A DNA stretch of 64,000 nucleotides, from positions 62,001-126,000 of the forward strand of contig JAUHYI010000003.1 of the NCBI GenBank assembly GCA_030426385.1, given 5' to 3'. The translations under genes and the position numbers were made by a program. The DNA comes from Phycisphaerae bacterium. Lineage in GTDB: Bacteria; Planctomycetota; Phycisphaerae; Phycisphaerales; Phycisphaeraceae. Position 1 is the first letter of the stretch; each line of letters begins with the position of its first letter. Shown here in pieces: positions 27,897 through 36,929 of the stretch. Under the pieces are notes generated by a model. The model was not told the DNA's origin and did no database searches. It saw only the letters and a list, made by a program, of their open reading frames with translations.

Positions 27897-27977
27897 ACCA
27901 CAGAGACACAGAGGCACAGAGGAAGGCTATTAAGGATTAAGAAAAACAAAGAGGCGGTGAGACGGTGAGACGGTGGG
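27897..27977 (+). repeat. CACAGAG and GTGAGACG short repeats
   Basis: ACCACAGAGACACAGAGGCACAGAGG-type sequence, then GGTGAGACGGTGAGACGGTG (8-bp period) at 27956-27975. Both occur again, in the same order, before the formylglycine-generating enzyme gene (30912-30980). Confidence 0.7.
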
Positions 27978-28070
27978 TTGAGTCATCGGATGGCGAAGTA
28001 TTGGAAGTGGCGCGTTACTGGTGAAAATTAAGCGACAATTGTTAAACGATAACAAGCAGGGAACGGATTT

Positions 28071-28955
28071 ATGAAGGGCATTATTCTGGCAGGGGGACAT
28101 GGGACACGGCTGTATCCGATCACACGAGGGATCAGCAAGCAGTTGTTGCCTGTGTATAACAAGCCGATGATTTATTATCCGCTGAGCGTGTTGATGCTGG
28201 CGGGCATTCGCGAAGTGTTGATCATTTCGACGCCGGACCATTTGCCGTTGTTTCGCGGATTGTTGGGCGATGGTTCGCAATGGGGGATGGCATTTTCGTA
28301 TGTGGAACAGCCGGAACCAGCGGGACTGGCGCAGGCGTTTTTGTTGGACAAGGAATTTGCCCGGGGCGAACCGGTGTGCCTGACGCTGGGTGACAATATT
28401 TTTTATGGCTCCGGCTTGCGATCCACATTGCGCGAAGCGGCGCAATTGACCGAAGGTGCCATCGTGTTCGGCTATCCGGTGAAAGATCCCGAGCGGTATG
28501 GCGTGGTGGAATTCGATGATGAGATGAATGTGATTTCGTTGGAAGAAAAGCCCGCGAAGCCGAAGAGTCACTACGCGGTGCCCGGCTTGTATTTTTACGA
28601 CAAGCATGTGACGGAAATCGCCGAGCAATTGAAGCCATCGCCGCGCGGTGAGTTGGAAATCACCGATTTGAATCGCGTGTACCTGGAACAGAATAATTTG
28701 AAAGTGCAGTTGTGGAGCCGAGGCCTGGCATGGCTGGACGCGGGCACGCATGAGTCGTTGTTGCAGGCGGGCACATTTGTCGAAGCGATCGAACAGCGAC
28801 AGGGCATGATGATTTCCTGTCCCGAAGAGATCGCGTTCAACATGGGATTCATCGACGCAGCGCAGTTGGAAAAACTGGGCGAGTCGATGAAAAGCAATAC
28901 CTATGGGCAGTATCTGTTGCAGTTGCTCAAAGAATCTGAAGGAAACGAAGGGTGA
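28071..28955 (+). CDS. rmlA: Glucose-1-phosphate thymidylyltransferase
   Basis: First step of dTDP-L-rhamnose synthesis: joins dTTP and glucose 1-phosphate. The 294 residues are the normal length. [16 protein letters not shown] is the nucleotide-binding signature, [18 protein letters not shown] follows as in RmlA, and VEEKP-like [23 protein letters not shown] and TDLNRVYLE are present. A purine-rich GGGAACGGA lies just before the ATG. It is the first of three translationally coupled genes; the stop overlaps the GTG start of rmlD. Confidence 0.97.
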   Translation: MKGIILAGGHGTRLYPITRGISKQLLPVYNKPMIYYPLSVLMLAGIREVLIISTPDHLPLFRGLLGDGSQWGMAFSYVEQPEPAGLAQAFLLDKEFARGEPVCLTLGDNIFYGSGLRSTLREAAQLTEGAIVFGYPVKDPERYGVVEFDDEMNVISLEEKPAKPKSHYAVPGLYFYDKHVTEIAEQLKPSPRGELEITDLNRVYLEQNNLKVQLWSRGLAWLDAGTHESLLQAGTFVEAIEQRQGMMISCPEEIAFNMGFIDAAQLEKLGESMKSNTYGQYLLQLLKESEGNEG

Positions 28956-29830
28956 GTGACAGCAAGGGAACAACATCTTCGATCGTGATCCTGGGTGCGG
29001 GCGGCATGTTGGGCCGGGCGTGGTGCGCGTTGTTGGATGCACGCGGGCATGGGTATGTATCAGCGGGGCGCGAGGCGGTTGATCTGAGCGAGTCGGCATC
29101 GATTGCACGCGGCATTCCTGATGGAACAACATTGGTGATCAATTGCGCGGCTTATACGAATGTCGATGGTTGCGAAACGCCGGAGGGTGAATCGGCGGCG
29201 ATGGCGATCAACGGCACAGGGGTGGGGGCGCTGGCCGATCATTGCGCGGCGATCGGGGCGACGCTGGTGCATTACAGCACGGACTATGTGTTCAATGGCC
29301 AGGCGAACGAGCCATATAAAACCGATCAAACGCGCGATCCGATCAATGCCTATGGGCGCAGCAAAGCGCTGGGCGAAGCACTGATCGAGAAAAGTGGTGC
29401 GGATTATCTGGTGCTGCGGACGAGTTGGTTGTACGCGCCGTGGGGTAATAATTTTGTGGGGACGATGCTGAAACTGGGGCGAACGAAAGAGGCCTTGAAA
29501 GTGGTGAACGATCAGCGCGGTCGGCCGACGAGTTGTGAGCATCTGGCGCGGGCGAGTCTGGCGATGATCGAACAAGGCGTACGCGGGATGCATCATCTGA
29601 CCGATGGTGGCGAATGCACGTGGTATGAATTTGCCCAGCGGATCATGGCGATGGATGGCAATGGCTGTCGGGTTGATCCGTGTGCGACCGATGAATTTCC
29701 GCGACCGGCGAAACGGCCGGCGTATAGTGTTTTAGATTTATCCCACACGGAAACGGCCATCGGGCCGATGCCGAGTTGGGAAAACAATTTGTCCGACGTG
29801 ATCCAACGCATGGAGTCGATCGCATCATGA
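28952..29830 (+). CDS. rmlD: dTDP-4-dehydrorhamnose reductase
   Basis: Last step of dTDP-L-rhamnose synthesis: NADPH reduction of the 4-keto sugar. 292 residues. The Rossmann motif is [10 protein letters not shown], followed by [22 protein letters not shown] and the catalytic YGRSK (Tyr/Lys). The start is GTG, overlapping the rmlA stop by 4 nt. The end overlaps rmlB as ATGA. Both overlaps imply a single message with coupled translation. Confidence 0.96.
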   Translation: MSDSKGTTSSIVILGAGGMLGRAWCALLDARGHGYVSAGREAVDLSESASIARGIPDGTTLVINCAAYTNVDGCETPEGESAAMAINGTGVGALADHCAAIGATLVHYSTDYVFNGQANEPYKTDQTRDPINAYGRSKALGEALIEKSGADYLVLRTSWLYAPWGNNFVGTMLKLGRTKEALKVVNDQRGRPTSCEHLARASLAMIEQGVRGMHHLTDGGECTWYEFAQRIMAMDGNGCRVDPCATDEFPRPAKRPAYSVLDLSHTETAIGPMPSWENNLSDVIQRMESIAS

Positions 29831-30891
29831 GTCGCACCTATTCCCATATTCTGGTCACTGGTGGCAGTGGTTTTATTGGCTCGAATTTCATTCGGTTTGC
29901 CCTGGAGCAACGCTCGGACATGCGCATCACGAATCTGGATGCGCTGACCTATGCGGGCAATCCGGAAAACCTCTCCGACATCGAATCCGATGAGCGCTAC
30001 ACATTCGTGCATGGCAACATCGGCGACGACAAACTGGTGCGCGAGTTGGTAGCCAATGTCGATGCGGTGGTGCATTTTGCCGCGGAAAGCCACGTCGATC
30101 GATCGATTCTCGATAGCAAACCGTTTCTGGAAACGAACGTGATGGGCACGCAATGTTTGCTGGATGCATGTCGCCATGTGTGGAGCGAAAACAGCGATGG
30201 CAAAGCACCGTTTGCGGCCAAACGATTTCATCATGTGAGTACCGATGAGGTGTACGGGTCGTTGCCTTTGGATCAGCCGGAGGTGATGTTTACCGAAGAC
30301 ACGCCATACGATCCGCGCAGTCCGTATGCCGCGAGCAAAGCGGCGTCGGACATGCTGGTGCGTGCCTATGAACACACGTTTGGCATGGACTGCACGATCA
30401 CGAATTGTTCGAATAATTTTGGGCCGTACCATTTTCCGGAGAAGGTGATTCCGCTATTCGTGACGAACCTGATGGAAGGTGAGAAGGTGCCGTTGTATGG
30501 CGATGGTTTGAACGTGCGTGACTGGTTGCATGTGGTGGATCATGCCGAAGCGGTGTTGACGGTGCTGGAAAATGGCAAGACGGGCGAAACCTATAACGTC
30601 GGTGGCAACAACGAGCGATCGAACCTGGAATTGACGAACTCGATCCTGTCGATCATGGGGTTCGGCGAAGAGAAAATTCGCTATGTCGAAGACCGTGCGG
30701 GGCATGATCGACGGTACGCGATCGATGCGACGAAGATCAAACGTGAGTTGGGTTGGCAGCCGACGCGATCAGCTTGGCCCGCGGCGCTGGAAGAAACGGT
30801 GCAGTGGTATCGTGATCATGAAGACTGGTGGAAGCGTGTGAAGAGCGGGGCGTATCGCGAATACTATGCGAAACAGTACAAGGCGGGTTGA
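29827..30891 (+). CDS. rmlB: dTDP-glucose 4,6-dehydratase
   Basis: Second step of dTDP-L-rhamnose synthesis: oxidises and dehydrates dTDP-glucose. 354 residues from the ATG that overlaps the rmlD stop; the longer upstream frame would lie inside rmlD. GGSGFIGSNFIR is the NAD-binding motif, HVSTDEVYGSL holds the catalytic Thr-Asp-Glu, and SPYAASKAASD has the Tyr/Lys pair. ITNCSNNFGPYHFPEKVIP is typical RmlB. rmlC (3,5-epimerase) is not in the window, so that step must be encoded elsewhere. Confidence 0.97.
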   Translation: MSRTYSHILVTGGSGFIGSNFIRFALEQRSDMRITNLDALTYAGNPENLSDIESDERYTFVHGNIGDDKLVRELVANVDAVVHFAAESHVDRSILDSKPFLETNVMGTQCLLDACRHVWSENSDGKAPFAAKRFHHVSTDEVYGSLPLDQPEVMFTEDTPYDPRSPYAASKAASDMLVRAYEHTFGMDCTITNCSNNFGPYHFPEKVIPLFVTNLMEGEKVPLYGDGLNVRDWLHVVDHAEAVLTVLENGKTGETYNVGGNNERSNLELTNSILSIMGFGEEKIRYVEDRAGHDRRYAIDATKIKRELGWQPTRSAWPAALEETVQWYRDHEDWWKRVKSGAYREYYAKQYKAG

Positions 30892-30911
30892 GCGGGGGAT
30901 GGGGGAAATCA

Positions 30912-31035
30912 AACCACACAGGCACAGAGAGACACAGAGATAAGGCAGGGGGATAACAGTGAGGCAGTGAGACGGTGAGGGATGCGGGGGGAATATGGGG
31001 TGGCGTATGTGTGTGTGTGGGGTGGGGGGGGGGCT
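30912..31035 (+). repeat. CACAGAG/GTGAGACG repeats followed by G-rich block
   Basis: ACCACACAGGCACAGAGAGACACAGAG, then CAGTGAGGCAGTGAGACGGTGAGG, then GGGGGGAATATGGGGTGG and a run of nine G near 31027. Same module order as at 27.9 kb. Confidence 0.7.
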
Positions 31036-31112
31036 GAGATGTGTTGTGTTGGTTTTTGTACATGGTTTTTTTGTTTTGATCTGTGTCGTCTGTGGACGAG
31101 TGTTTTATTGTT

Positions 31113-31142
31113 TTGTGATTGTGGGTTGGTGATTGCTACACT
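31113..31142 (+). promoter_or_regulatory. Putative leaderless promoter of the formylglycine-generating enzyme gene
   Basis: TTGTGA (31113-31118), an 18-bp spacer and TACACT (31137-31142), with the ATG at 31149 exactly 6 nt beyond. Transcription would start at or next to the A of ATG. Confidence 0.5.
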
Positions 31143-31148
31143 GGTGGG

Positions 31149-32246
31149 ATGAGCACGGAAAAGAAAAGTTGTTGTACGCCGAGTGCGAGCAGTGTGGCTG
31201 GGTCGATGGGGAAAAATGGGGAGCCGATCGGCCAAAGTAGTGCGGTCGATCATGCGGGCAAGGGGCTGAAAAACGTAGATACATTGCAGGTTGAATTAGC
31301 GGCGGTGATTCGCGAAGCGCCGGTGTCGGGTTGTCGTGCGCATGGTGAAAATTTGGTGGCGATTGAGGGTGGTGCGTTTTTGATGGGGACGGATTCGGAT
31401 GAGGCGTGGGAGGCCGATGGTGAAGGGCCGGTGCGTGAGGTGGTGGTTCGGCCGTTTCATATCGATAAGTTTGCGGTGACCAACGCGCAGTACGGCGAGT
31501 TCGTCAAAGCGACGGGGTATGTGACCGATAGCGAAAAATTTGGCTGGTCGTTTGCGTTTCGCGGGCACCTGTCGAAAAAGTATGCGGCCAAGTTGGGTGA
31601 CGCTAATTCGCCGCCAGGTTTGCGATGGTGGGTGGCTGTGCCCGGCGCGCGATGGGATCGTCCCGAGGGCGAGCGGTCGAATTTGAAAGGGCGCGAGGAT
31701 CATCCGGTGACGCATGTGAGTTGGAACGATGCGATGGCGTATTGCCATTGGTCGGGCAAGCGTTTGTTGACGGAAGCCGAATGGGAGTACGCGGCCCGTG
31801 GCGGATTGGTGCAGAAGAAATATCCGTGGGGTGATGCATTGGAGCCGTTGGGTAAACATCGTTGCAACATCTGGCAAGGCAAATTCCCGGATGAAAACAC
31901 TGCGGCCGATGGCTATGTCGGGACGTGTCCGGTTGATGCGTTTTTGCCCAACGGCTACGGGTTGTATTGCATGTCGGGCAATGTGTGGGAATGGACCAGC
32001 GATTGGTTTAGTCCGACGTGGCACGTAGACGCGGACGTCGCCGTGGACGAAAAACTTGTGCGCGATAATCCGGTCGGCCCGCCTCAGGAATATGGCAACG
32101 GCCTAACGCATAAGCTGCAAAAGGGTGGCAGCTTTTTATGCCATCGCAGTTATTGCAATCGCTATCGTGTGGCCGCACGCACGGGGAATACGCCTGACTC
32201 ATCGACAGCGAATAGCGGGTTCCGTTGCGCGTGCGATGCGGAGTGA
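31149..32246 (+). CDS. Formylglycine-generating enzyme (sulfatase-activating)
   Basis: Oxidises the active-site Cys of sulfatases to formylglycine. 365 residues. Near the C-terminus KGGSFLCHRSYCNRYRVAA is followed by RTGNTPDSSTANSGFRCA, almost the pattern of human SUMF1. Both redox/copper cysteines are kept (C331 and C336). That separates it from the many FGE-fold proteins such as EgtB relatives that lack the pair. VAIEGGAFLMGTDSDEAWE opens the fold, and NVWEWTSDWF is conserved. The N-terminal KSCCTPSAS may chelate metal. The ATG at 31149 is preferred over an upstream TTG. No sulfatase gene is adjacent; planctomycetes usually carry many. Confidence 0.93.
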   Translation: MSTEKKSCCTPSASSVAGSMGKNGEPIGQSSAVDHAGKGLKNVDTLQVELAAVIREAPVSGCRAHGENLVAIEGGAFLMGTDSDEAWEADGEGPVREVVVRPFHIDKFAVTNAQYGEFVKATGYVTDSEKFGWSFAFRGHLSKKYAAKLGDANSPPGLRWWVAVPGARWDRPEGERSNLKGREDHPVTHVSWNDAMAYCHWSGKRLLTEAEWEYAARGGLVQKKYPWGDALEPLGKHRCNIWQGKFPDENTAADGYVGTCPVDAFLPNGYGLYCMSGNVWEWTSDWFSPTWHVDADVAVDEKLVRDNPVGPPQEYGNGLTHKLQKGGSFLCHRSYCNRYRVAARTGNTPDSSTANSGFRCACDAE

Positions 32247-32375
32247 CACGCGGGAGATTGTGGACGAAAACAGCGAAAAACCAGGGGAAATTCAGAGGAA
32301 AAGTGCAGGGGCAAGCATGCGGAGGAACCCTGCGTGCACAAGTATGTGGGGAAATGTGGGGGGGCGTGGGGGGGG

Positions 32376-33314
32376 TTACATGACTGCGAATCGGATGTCG
32401 GTGATCAATTCATTGGGTGTGACGTTGCACGGATCGTTGACATATTCCTCAAAGGGGTGGATGCCTTTTTTGGTTTTAACTTGCTTGGAACGTTGGAGGT
32501 TCATCACCGCCGCCCATGCATTGGCCAGGTGTTCGTAGGGGCCGATGTGGCGAATGGTGTAAACCTGCGTAGCCGGAATGTGGCCGGTGATTAAGGTAGC
32601 GGGGGATGCGGACAGGTCGGCGGGAATTTGTGTGACCGGGATCGCCGCCGTGTAGGTCGCCTGCATTTTGGTGAGGCTCCATTTGTGGTAAATGGAAACA
32701 GGTGGCCCGGCGATGGTGTCCTGATGTGATTGGCAAAACGTTGAAAGCGTTTCAAAGTCGCGCTTCATGGCATCGCCGATGTCCGCGATTGCGCAGGCGT
32801 TTTTGATGCCGACATACTGGCAACCCGGATACGCGCTCACACCTTGGAACTCGAGCGTTGAGTGAACGTGCCCGTCTTCGACATGATCCTTGAGGAGTTT
32901 GAGGCCGCGTTCAAAATCCATGCCGATGAATGTTTCCATCATGCCCTTCATCCAGAACATGAAAAACGGCAGCTTACTATCCATCATCCAGGTTACGGTG
33001 GTTTGTTGGCCATCGGGCTTGGGGTGAAATTCAAATCGAACGTTGGCTGTTGATTTCCATGGCGTTAAAAACGTCAGGTCAAAATTGATCCATTGGTTTT
33101 TTGATTCGCCGGAAATTTGCATGTGGCCGCTGCCGATTCGCTGGCCTTGCCATGAATACGACTTGCCATCTTCCGCGACCGTCACCTCGGCTTCGGGTTC
33201 GAGAATCAACCAGGGCGACCACTTGCCCCAATGATGCAGGTCATTGATCGCAGAAAATACCTGATCGATCGGAGCGTTGAGAGTTAACGATTTTTCGACG
33301 TGAGTTTTTGGCAT
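32376..33314 (-). CDS. SRPBCC domain fused to GyrI-like ligand-binding domain
   Basis: A 312-residue, apparently cytoplasmic protein with two ligand-pocket domains. Residues 1-150 follow the polyketide-cyclase/START-like SRPBCC outline (VEKSLTLNAPIDQVFSAINDLHHWGKWSPW; WMMDSKLPFFMFWMKGMMETFIG). Residues about 160-312 resemble the GyrI-like/AraC effector-binding fold (AGPPVSIYHKWSLTKMQATYTAAIPV; HIGPYEHLANAWAAV; HPFEEYVNDP with conserved Glu). There is no DNA-binding domain. A role in binding or buffering a small hydrophobic compound is plausible but inferred. A TATGAT lies 8 nt before the ATG. Confidence 0.85.
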   Translation of the reverse strand: MPKTHVEKSLTLNAPIDQVFSAINDLHHWGKWSPWLILEPEAEVTVAEDGKSYSWQGQRIGSGHMQISGESKNQWINFDLTFLTPWKSTANVRFEFHPKPDGQQTTVTWMMDSKLPFFMFWMKGMMETFIGMDFERGLKLLKDHVEDGHVHSTLEFQGVSAYPGCQYVGIKNACAIADIGDAMKRDFETLSTFCQSHQDTIAGPPVSIYHKWSLTKMQATYTAAIPVTQIPADLSASPATLITGHIPATQVYTIRHIGPYEHLANAWAAVMNLQRSKQVKTKKGIHPFEEYVNDPCNVTPNELITDIRFAVM

Positions 33315-33353
33315 GATGAATGATCATAAATCATCATGCCCCAAAAATAAAAA

Positions 33354-34511
33354 TTACCCATTGGCTGATTGCAGCGCTGCGGTGAAGATTTCGTGGCTCA
33401 CGGTCACCTCGTCGGGTGTGACGCAACCGGCAAAACTGTTCGGCACTTCGCCGGTGACCATTTCATGCAGGTAAGCGGCCCACATTTGCAGGATCGCGTC
33501 GGTGAAACCGAATTCGAAAATGCCGCCGGTGATCGTGGCATAGCGAGGCGAATAGCCGGTTTGTAATTGTTGCCAGTTTTGCGCGCCGCCGGTCGCCTGA
33601 TGGTCGAGCACATGCAGCGTGTTGGCTTCGCGACTGTTCCATTTGGCGGACATGGTTTCGCCCAGAACTTCAACGTACCATGAATTTTTTTCGCCCGGGG
33701 CAATGCGTTCGGTTCGCAATGTCCAGGGGAACTGGTTGTCGGTCTGAGGATCGTGGGCGTGAATCAACACGGTTGCGTTGTCCCATGTCTTGCATGGCGT
33801 TTTTTCGCTGCGCGTTTTATCCGTCCAGCGCTCGGTGACCACGTTCGACAACACGGAGGAAATTTTCAGTTCGCCCGATGACGCACGCATCGGCCGCCAT
33901 CCCGCCCGCAACGGCACATGACAGGCATGCATGCCCAGGTCGCCCATCACGCCGTATTCGCCGTTCGATTCGATCATGCGTTTCCAGTTGATCGGCTTAT
34001 CGCGATCCAAATCCGATGAATGCAAAAAGCCCGTCTGCACATTCAGGATACGGCCGAATTTTTTCTGCTCGACCATCGTGCCCAGATGCTGCACCGCAGG
34101 ATAAAACGGAAACTGTGATACGCAGCGCACAAACACATCGGGATGTTTGGCAATGGCGTCAGCAATAGCGCGATTCGCTTGCAGGTCAATTCCGAACGGC
34201 TTTTCACCCATCAAATGTTTGCCCGCGCGAATCGCATCGATGTACGTTTGTTCATGTAAATCGTGCGGCAACGCGATGTACACCGCGTCGACATCCGGGT
34301 TGGCTAACAGTGCTTTGTAATCGTGCGTGACTTGCGTGATCGTTGGAAAATTTTCGGTGAACCACGCGAAGGGTTTTTCTGATCGGTTGCAGATGGCCAC
34401 GATTTCCGGGCGAGCCGCCGGATCAACCAGGTGACACCATCGCGCCGCTGCCGACGCAAATTCTTTGCCCATCAACCCGCAACCGATAATGCCGAAACGT
34501 ATAGTTTTCAT
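33354..34511 (-). CDS. Gfo/Idh/MocA-family oxidoreductase
   Basis: NAD(P)-dependent sugar or inositol dehydrogenase-type enzyme, 385 residues. The Rossmann motif is GIIGCGLMG (8-16), followed by YIALPHDLHEQT and the catalytic-site GKHLMGEKPFGID (EKP with Lys). The C-terminal half has GVMGDLGMHACHVPLR, matching the His-containing substrate loop. The substrate is unknown, as is usual for this family. It lies 64 bp after the ceramidase-like gene on the same strand and probably shares its transcript, which places it next to the amino-sugar locus. Confidence 0.92.
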   Translation of the reverse strand: MKTIRFGIIGCGLMGKEFASAAARWCHLVDPAARPEIVAICNRSEKPFAWFTENFPTITQVTHDYKALLANPDVDAVYIALPHDLHEQTYIDAIRAGKHLMGEKPFGIDLQANRAIADAIAKHPDVFVRCVSQFPFYPAVQHLGTMVEQKKFGRILNVQTGFLHSSDLDRDKPINWKRMIESNGEYGVMGDLGMHACHVPLRAGWRPMRASSGELKISSVLSNVVTERWTDKTRSEKTPCKTWDNATVLIHAHDPQTDNQFPWTLRTERIAPGEKNSWYVEVLGETMSAKWNSREANTLHVLDHQATGGAQNWQQLQTGYSPRYATITGGIFEFGFTDAILQMWAAYLHEMVTGEVPNSFAGCVTPDEVTVSHEIFTAALQSANG

Positions 34512-34575
34512 GTGAGTCTTACCCGTTTAATATTTGATTGATTTTGTATTGGTTCGTGTGATGATGGATTGTGAT

Positions 34576-35937
34576 TTACGATTTGCCCAGCAGTTTTAGC
34601 GTCGCATCGACAAATGCCTGCGGACTATCCGGGCTTTTATACACGGCGTTGTTCGCTTCATAATAGCCGCGGTCGATGGCTTCCTGCGTGACCAGATATC
34701 CCTGCACATCACCGTTGGCCAGCGTGATGACAAACGCATCCTTGTCGGCTTTCTGCACCGCGTTGCCGAATTCGATGAACACTTCACCGGGCCAACCGAC
34801 AAATTTCCACTCGCCAACCTGAAGCAATTGCACTTCGGCAGGACCGGCTTCCTTCGCCATGGCGGCAATGGTGCCATCGGCGGCGGCCTTGGCCAAGGTC
34901 ACCGTTTCATCAACGCCAAACACATCGCATTCGGCGGTACGCACTTCGGTGCGCGGGGCACCTTCAGCTTTTAATCTTTCGTAACGGGCTACCGTGGCGG
35001 CCTGTTGGGCTTCGGCGTCGGCGAGCGCCGGTATCTCACGCAACGGCATATCAACCATGGCCGCGTCCGTTCGGATGGCCACGTCGCTCAGGTAATCAAT
35101 AGACGCTAATGCTTTCTCGACCGCTTTACCCAGGACCTCGCCGAGGCGTTGCGTCTCGGCCATCGTGTTGCCTTTCGTGACGTGACGCGGGCTTTGGTTG
35201 CCTGCGGTTCCCATGTGATACACCACGGGACACATGCCTTTGCCGTTGCCGCTTCCGTTCGAAATATTGCCTTGCAAATAATTGCGTGCCAAGCCGGGGA
35301 AGTCACCACTGTAAAGCGTCGAATCCTCGTGCAAAACGGTCGGATGCATGTTGCAAATCAGCATCAGTCCGATTGGCTTGCCCTCGCTTGCATTGCCTTG
35401 GCCGTTGGCGGCACGGACCATCAACACCGGCACCTGCAAATTTGACGGCCCATTCGGATCGTGGCGATTCGTCCCCACGCCGGTCGCATCCGCACGGGTT
35501 AAACCCAACACGGCAGGTTGCGCTTCACGCACCGCCTGTGTTGCTGCGCGGACAATCGCATCTTCAACTTGTCGCGTGTAGGCCGGATCGCTTCGCGGCA
35601 CCACCGGATCATGTTGCGAGCACAACATGTCGCCGATGATCGGACCCGAGTGTGTGTGCGATGCACTGACCATGATGTTGGCTTCGGGCACACCGACGGC
35701 TTCGCAAATACGTTTGCGTGCCGACAACACGGTGGGCCGAGGCACCCAGATTAAGTCGGTACCGATGAACAGCACCGATTGCTCGCCGTTGTTGATGTAC
35801 AGCGCCGAAGCCAATAATGGATCGTGCACGCCGGTGCTGTTTCGCGCGACGTTTGGATAGCCATACAAAAACATGGACTTCGACGGCGTCAGATCAACTT
35901 GCGCCGCACCAGCAGTTATTGAGGAAGGGGTGGTCAT
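34576..35937 (-). CDS. Neutral/alkaline ceramidase-like hydrolase, cytoplasmic short form
   Basis: A 453-residue protein matching the N-terminal domain of neutral ceramidases: AGAAQVDLTPSKSMFLYGY at the start, MVSASHTHSGPI (metal-binding His motif), NMHPTVLHEDSTLYSGDFPG and GTAGNQSPRHV. Classical enzymes are about 650-750 residues with a C-terminal Ig-like domain and a signal peptide. Both are absent here. Such short forms are widespread in planctomycetes and their substrate is not known; a link to the neighbouring amino-sugar genes is inferred from position. The gene is divergent from the DeoR regulator, about 180 bp apart. Confidence 0.82.
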   Translation of the reverse strand: MTTPSSITAGAAQVDLTPSKSMFLYGYPNVARNSTGVHDPLLASALYINNGEQSVLFIGTDLIWVPRPTVLSARKRICEAVGVPEANIMVSASHTHSGPIIGDMLCSQHDPVVPRSDPAYTRQVEDAIVRAATQAVREAQPAVLGLTRADATGVGTNRHDPNGPSNLQVPVLMVRAANGQGNASEGKPIGLMLICNMHPTVLHEDSTLYSGDFPGLARNYLQGNISNGSGNGKGMCPVVYHMGTAGNQSPRHVTKGNTMAETQRLGEVLGKAVEKALASIDYLSDVAIRTDAAMVDMPLREIPALADAEAQQAATVARYERLKAEGAPRTEVRTAECDVFGVDETVTLAKAAADGTIAAMAKEAGPAEVQLLQVGEWKFVGWPGEVFIEFGNAVQKADKDAFVITLANGDVQGYLVTQEAIDRGYYEANNAVYKSPDSPQAFVDATLKLLGKS

Positions 35938-36079
35938 AGTGTTGTCGATTCCTGGATGGTGTGAATATTCAATCAGCCCATTTTTTCCGCCCGGCTATTG
36001 CATCGCGGGTCAGGTCGGGCTGTCTCGTGCAGCCATTGCAGCTCACGGCGATCAAAACCCAACTCCTAAAAAGTCGGCC

Positions 36080-36110
36080 TTGACACGCGTGTTCATTTTG
36101 AACATACTAT
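36080..36110 (+). promoter_or_regulatory. DeoR gene promoter with embedded palindromic operator
   Basis: TTGACA (36080-36085), a 19-bp spacer and TACTAT (36105-36110), with the ATG at 36117 exactly 6 nt further. The spacer contains a perfect palindrome, TGTTCA-TTT-TGAACA (36090-36104), abutting the -10. A repressor bound there would block polymerase, so autoregulation by the DeoR protein is likely. The message would be leaderless. Confidence 0.6.
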
Positions 36111-36116
36111 CACAAA

Positions 36117-36929
36117 ATGGCACACCATGCGACCCCCGCAAATCCCAAATCCATGGCCACACGCCGACGCGAGATTCTCGCATTGCTCAACGAGCGCGGC
36201 GAGTGTTCCATCGATCAATTGACCGATCGATTCGGTGTCAGTGGGATGACAATTCGCCGGGATTTGCAGGATTTGGCGGATCAGGGCGATATTTTACGCA
36301 CCCACGGCGGGGCTGCGGCGACCCGGCGCATCAGTTTCGATTTCCAGTTTCTCGACCGCATGCAGCATCAGGCGGAGCCGAAAAAAAACATTGCCGACCG
36401 CGTGTTCAAACTAATCACGCCGGGCCAGTCAATTATGCTCGATTCGGGCACCACCACGCTGGCGATCGCCAATCGATTGCGGGCCATCGGGAAGTTAACC
36501 CTGGTCACGACATCGCTGCCTATCGCGTCGGCCCTGTTCGGCGCGGATGATATCGAGGTTGTGTTGCTGGGCGGTTCGTTGCGACAAAATTCGCCCGACC
36601 TGACCGGTGCGGTCACATTGCACAGCCTGGATCTGATTTCCACGGACCTGGCATTTATTGGGGCGGATGCCATTGATGAACAGGGCAACGTCTATAACCA
36701 ATCGCAGCAGGTTGGTTTGATGTTGCAAAAAATGATGGGGGCTGCGCGGGAAACCTATCTCGTGGCGGACCACAGTAAATTTGCCAAACGCGATTTGATG
36801 CGCTTCGGCCATGTTCGTGATTTCACCGGCATCATCAGTGACAACGAATTGCCTGCGGTGGTCGCCAAACAAATCAAGCGCGCGGGCGGCCAACTGCATG
36901 CCAGTGCGAACAAGGGAACCAAATCATGA
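36117..36929 (+). CDS. DeoR-family transcriptional repressor
   Basis: Sugar-phosphate-responsive repressor, 270 residues. The N-terminal winged helix-turn-helix is RRREILALLNERGECSIDQL then TDRFGVSGMTIRRDLQDL, with the classic family start. RTHGGAAATRR follows it. The C-terminal sensor domain, a phosphosugar-isomerase-like fold, has MLDSGTTTLAIANRL and VLLGGSLRQNSPDLTGAV. It heads the run DeoR-nagA-like-nagB-like-aminotransferase-kinase and overlaps the next gene as ATGA. It probably controls both this operon and the divergent ceramidase-like gene; the inducer would be a phosphorylated amino sugar or its product, which is inference. Confidence 0.93.
   Translation: MAHHATPANPKSMATRRREILALLNERGECSIDQLTDRFGVSGMTIRRDLQDLADQGDILRTHGGAAATRRISFDFQFLDRMQHQAEPKKNIADRVFKLITPGQSIMLDSGTTTLAIANRLRAIGKLTLVTTSLPIASALFGADDIEVVLLGGSLRQNSPDLTGAVTLHSLDLISTDLAFIGADAIDEQGNVYNQSQQVGLMLQKMMGAARETYLVADHSKFAKRDLMRFGHVRDFTGIISDNELPAVVAKQIKRAGGQLHASANKGTKS

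Noticed and set aside
27930-29132. 400-codon minus-strand frame over rmlA
   Set aside because: Antisense to rmlA with high His/Gln/Arg content. rmlA is unmistakable on the plus strand.
35873-36550. 225-codon plus-strand frame overlapping the DeoR gene start
   Set aside because: Different frame from the DeoR gene, no family features. The overlapping DeoR frame has a clear helix-turn-helix and sensor domain.
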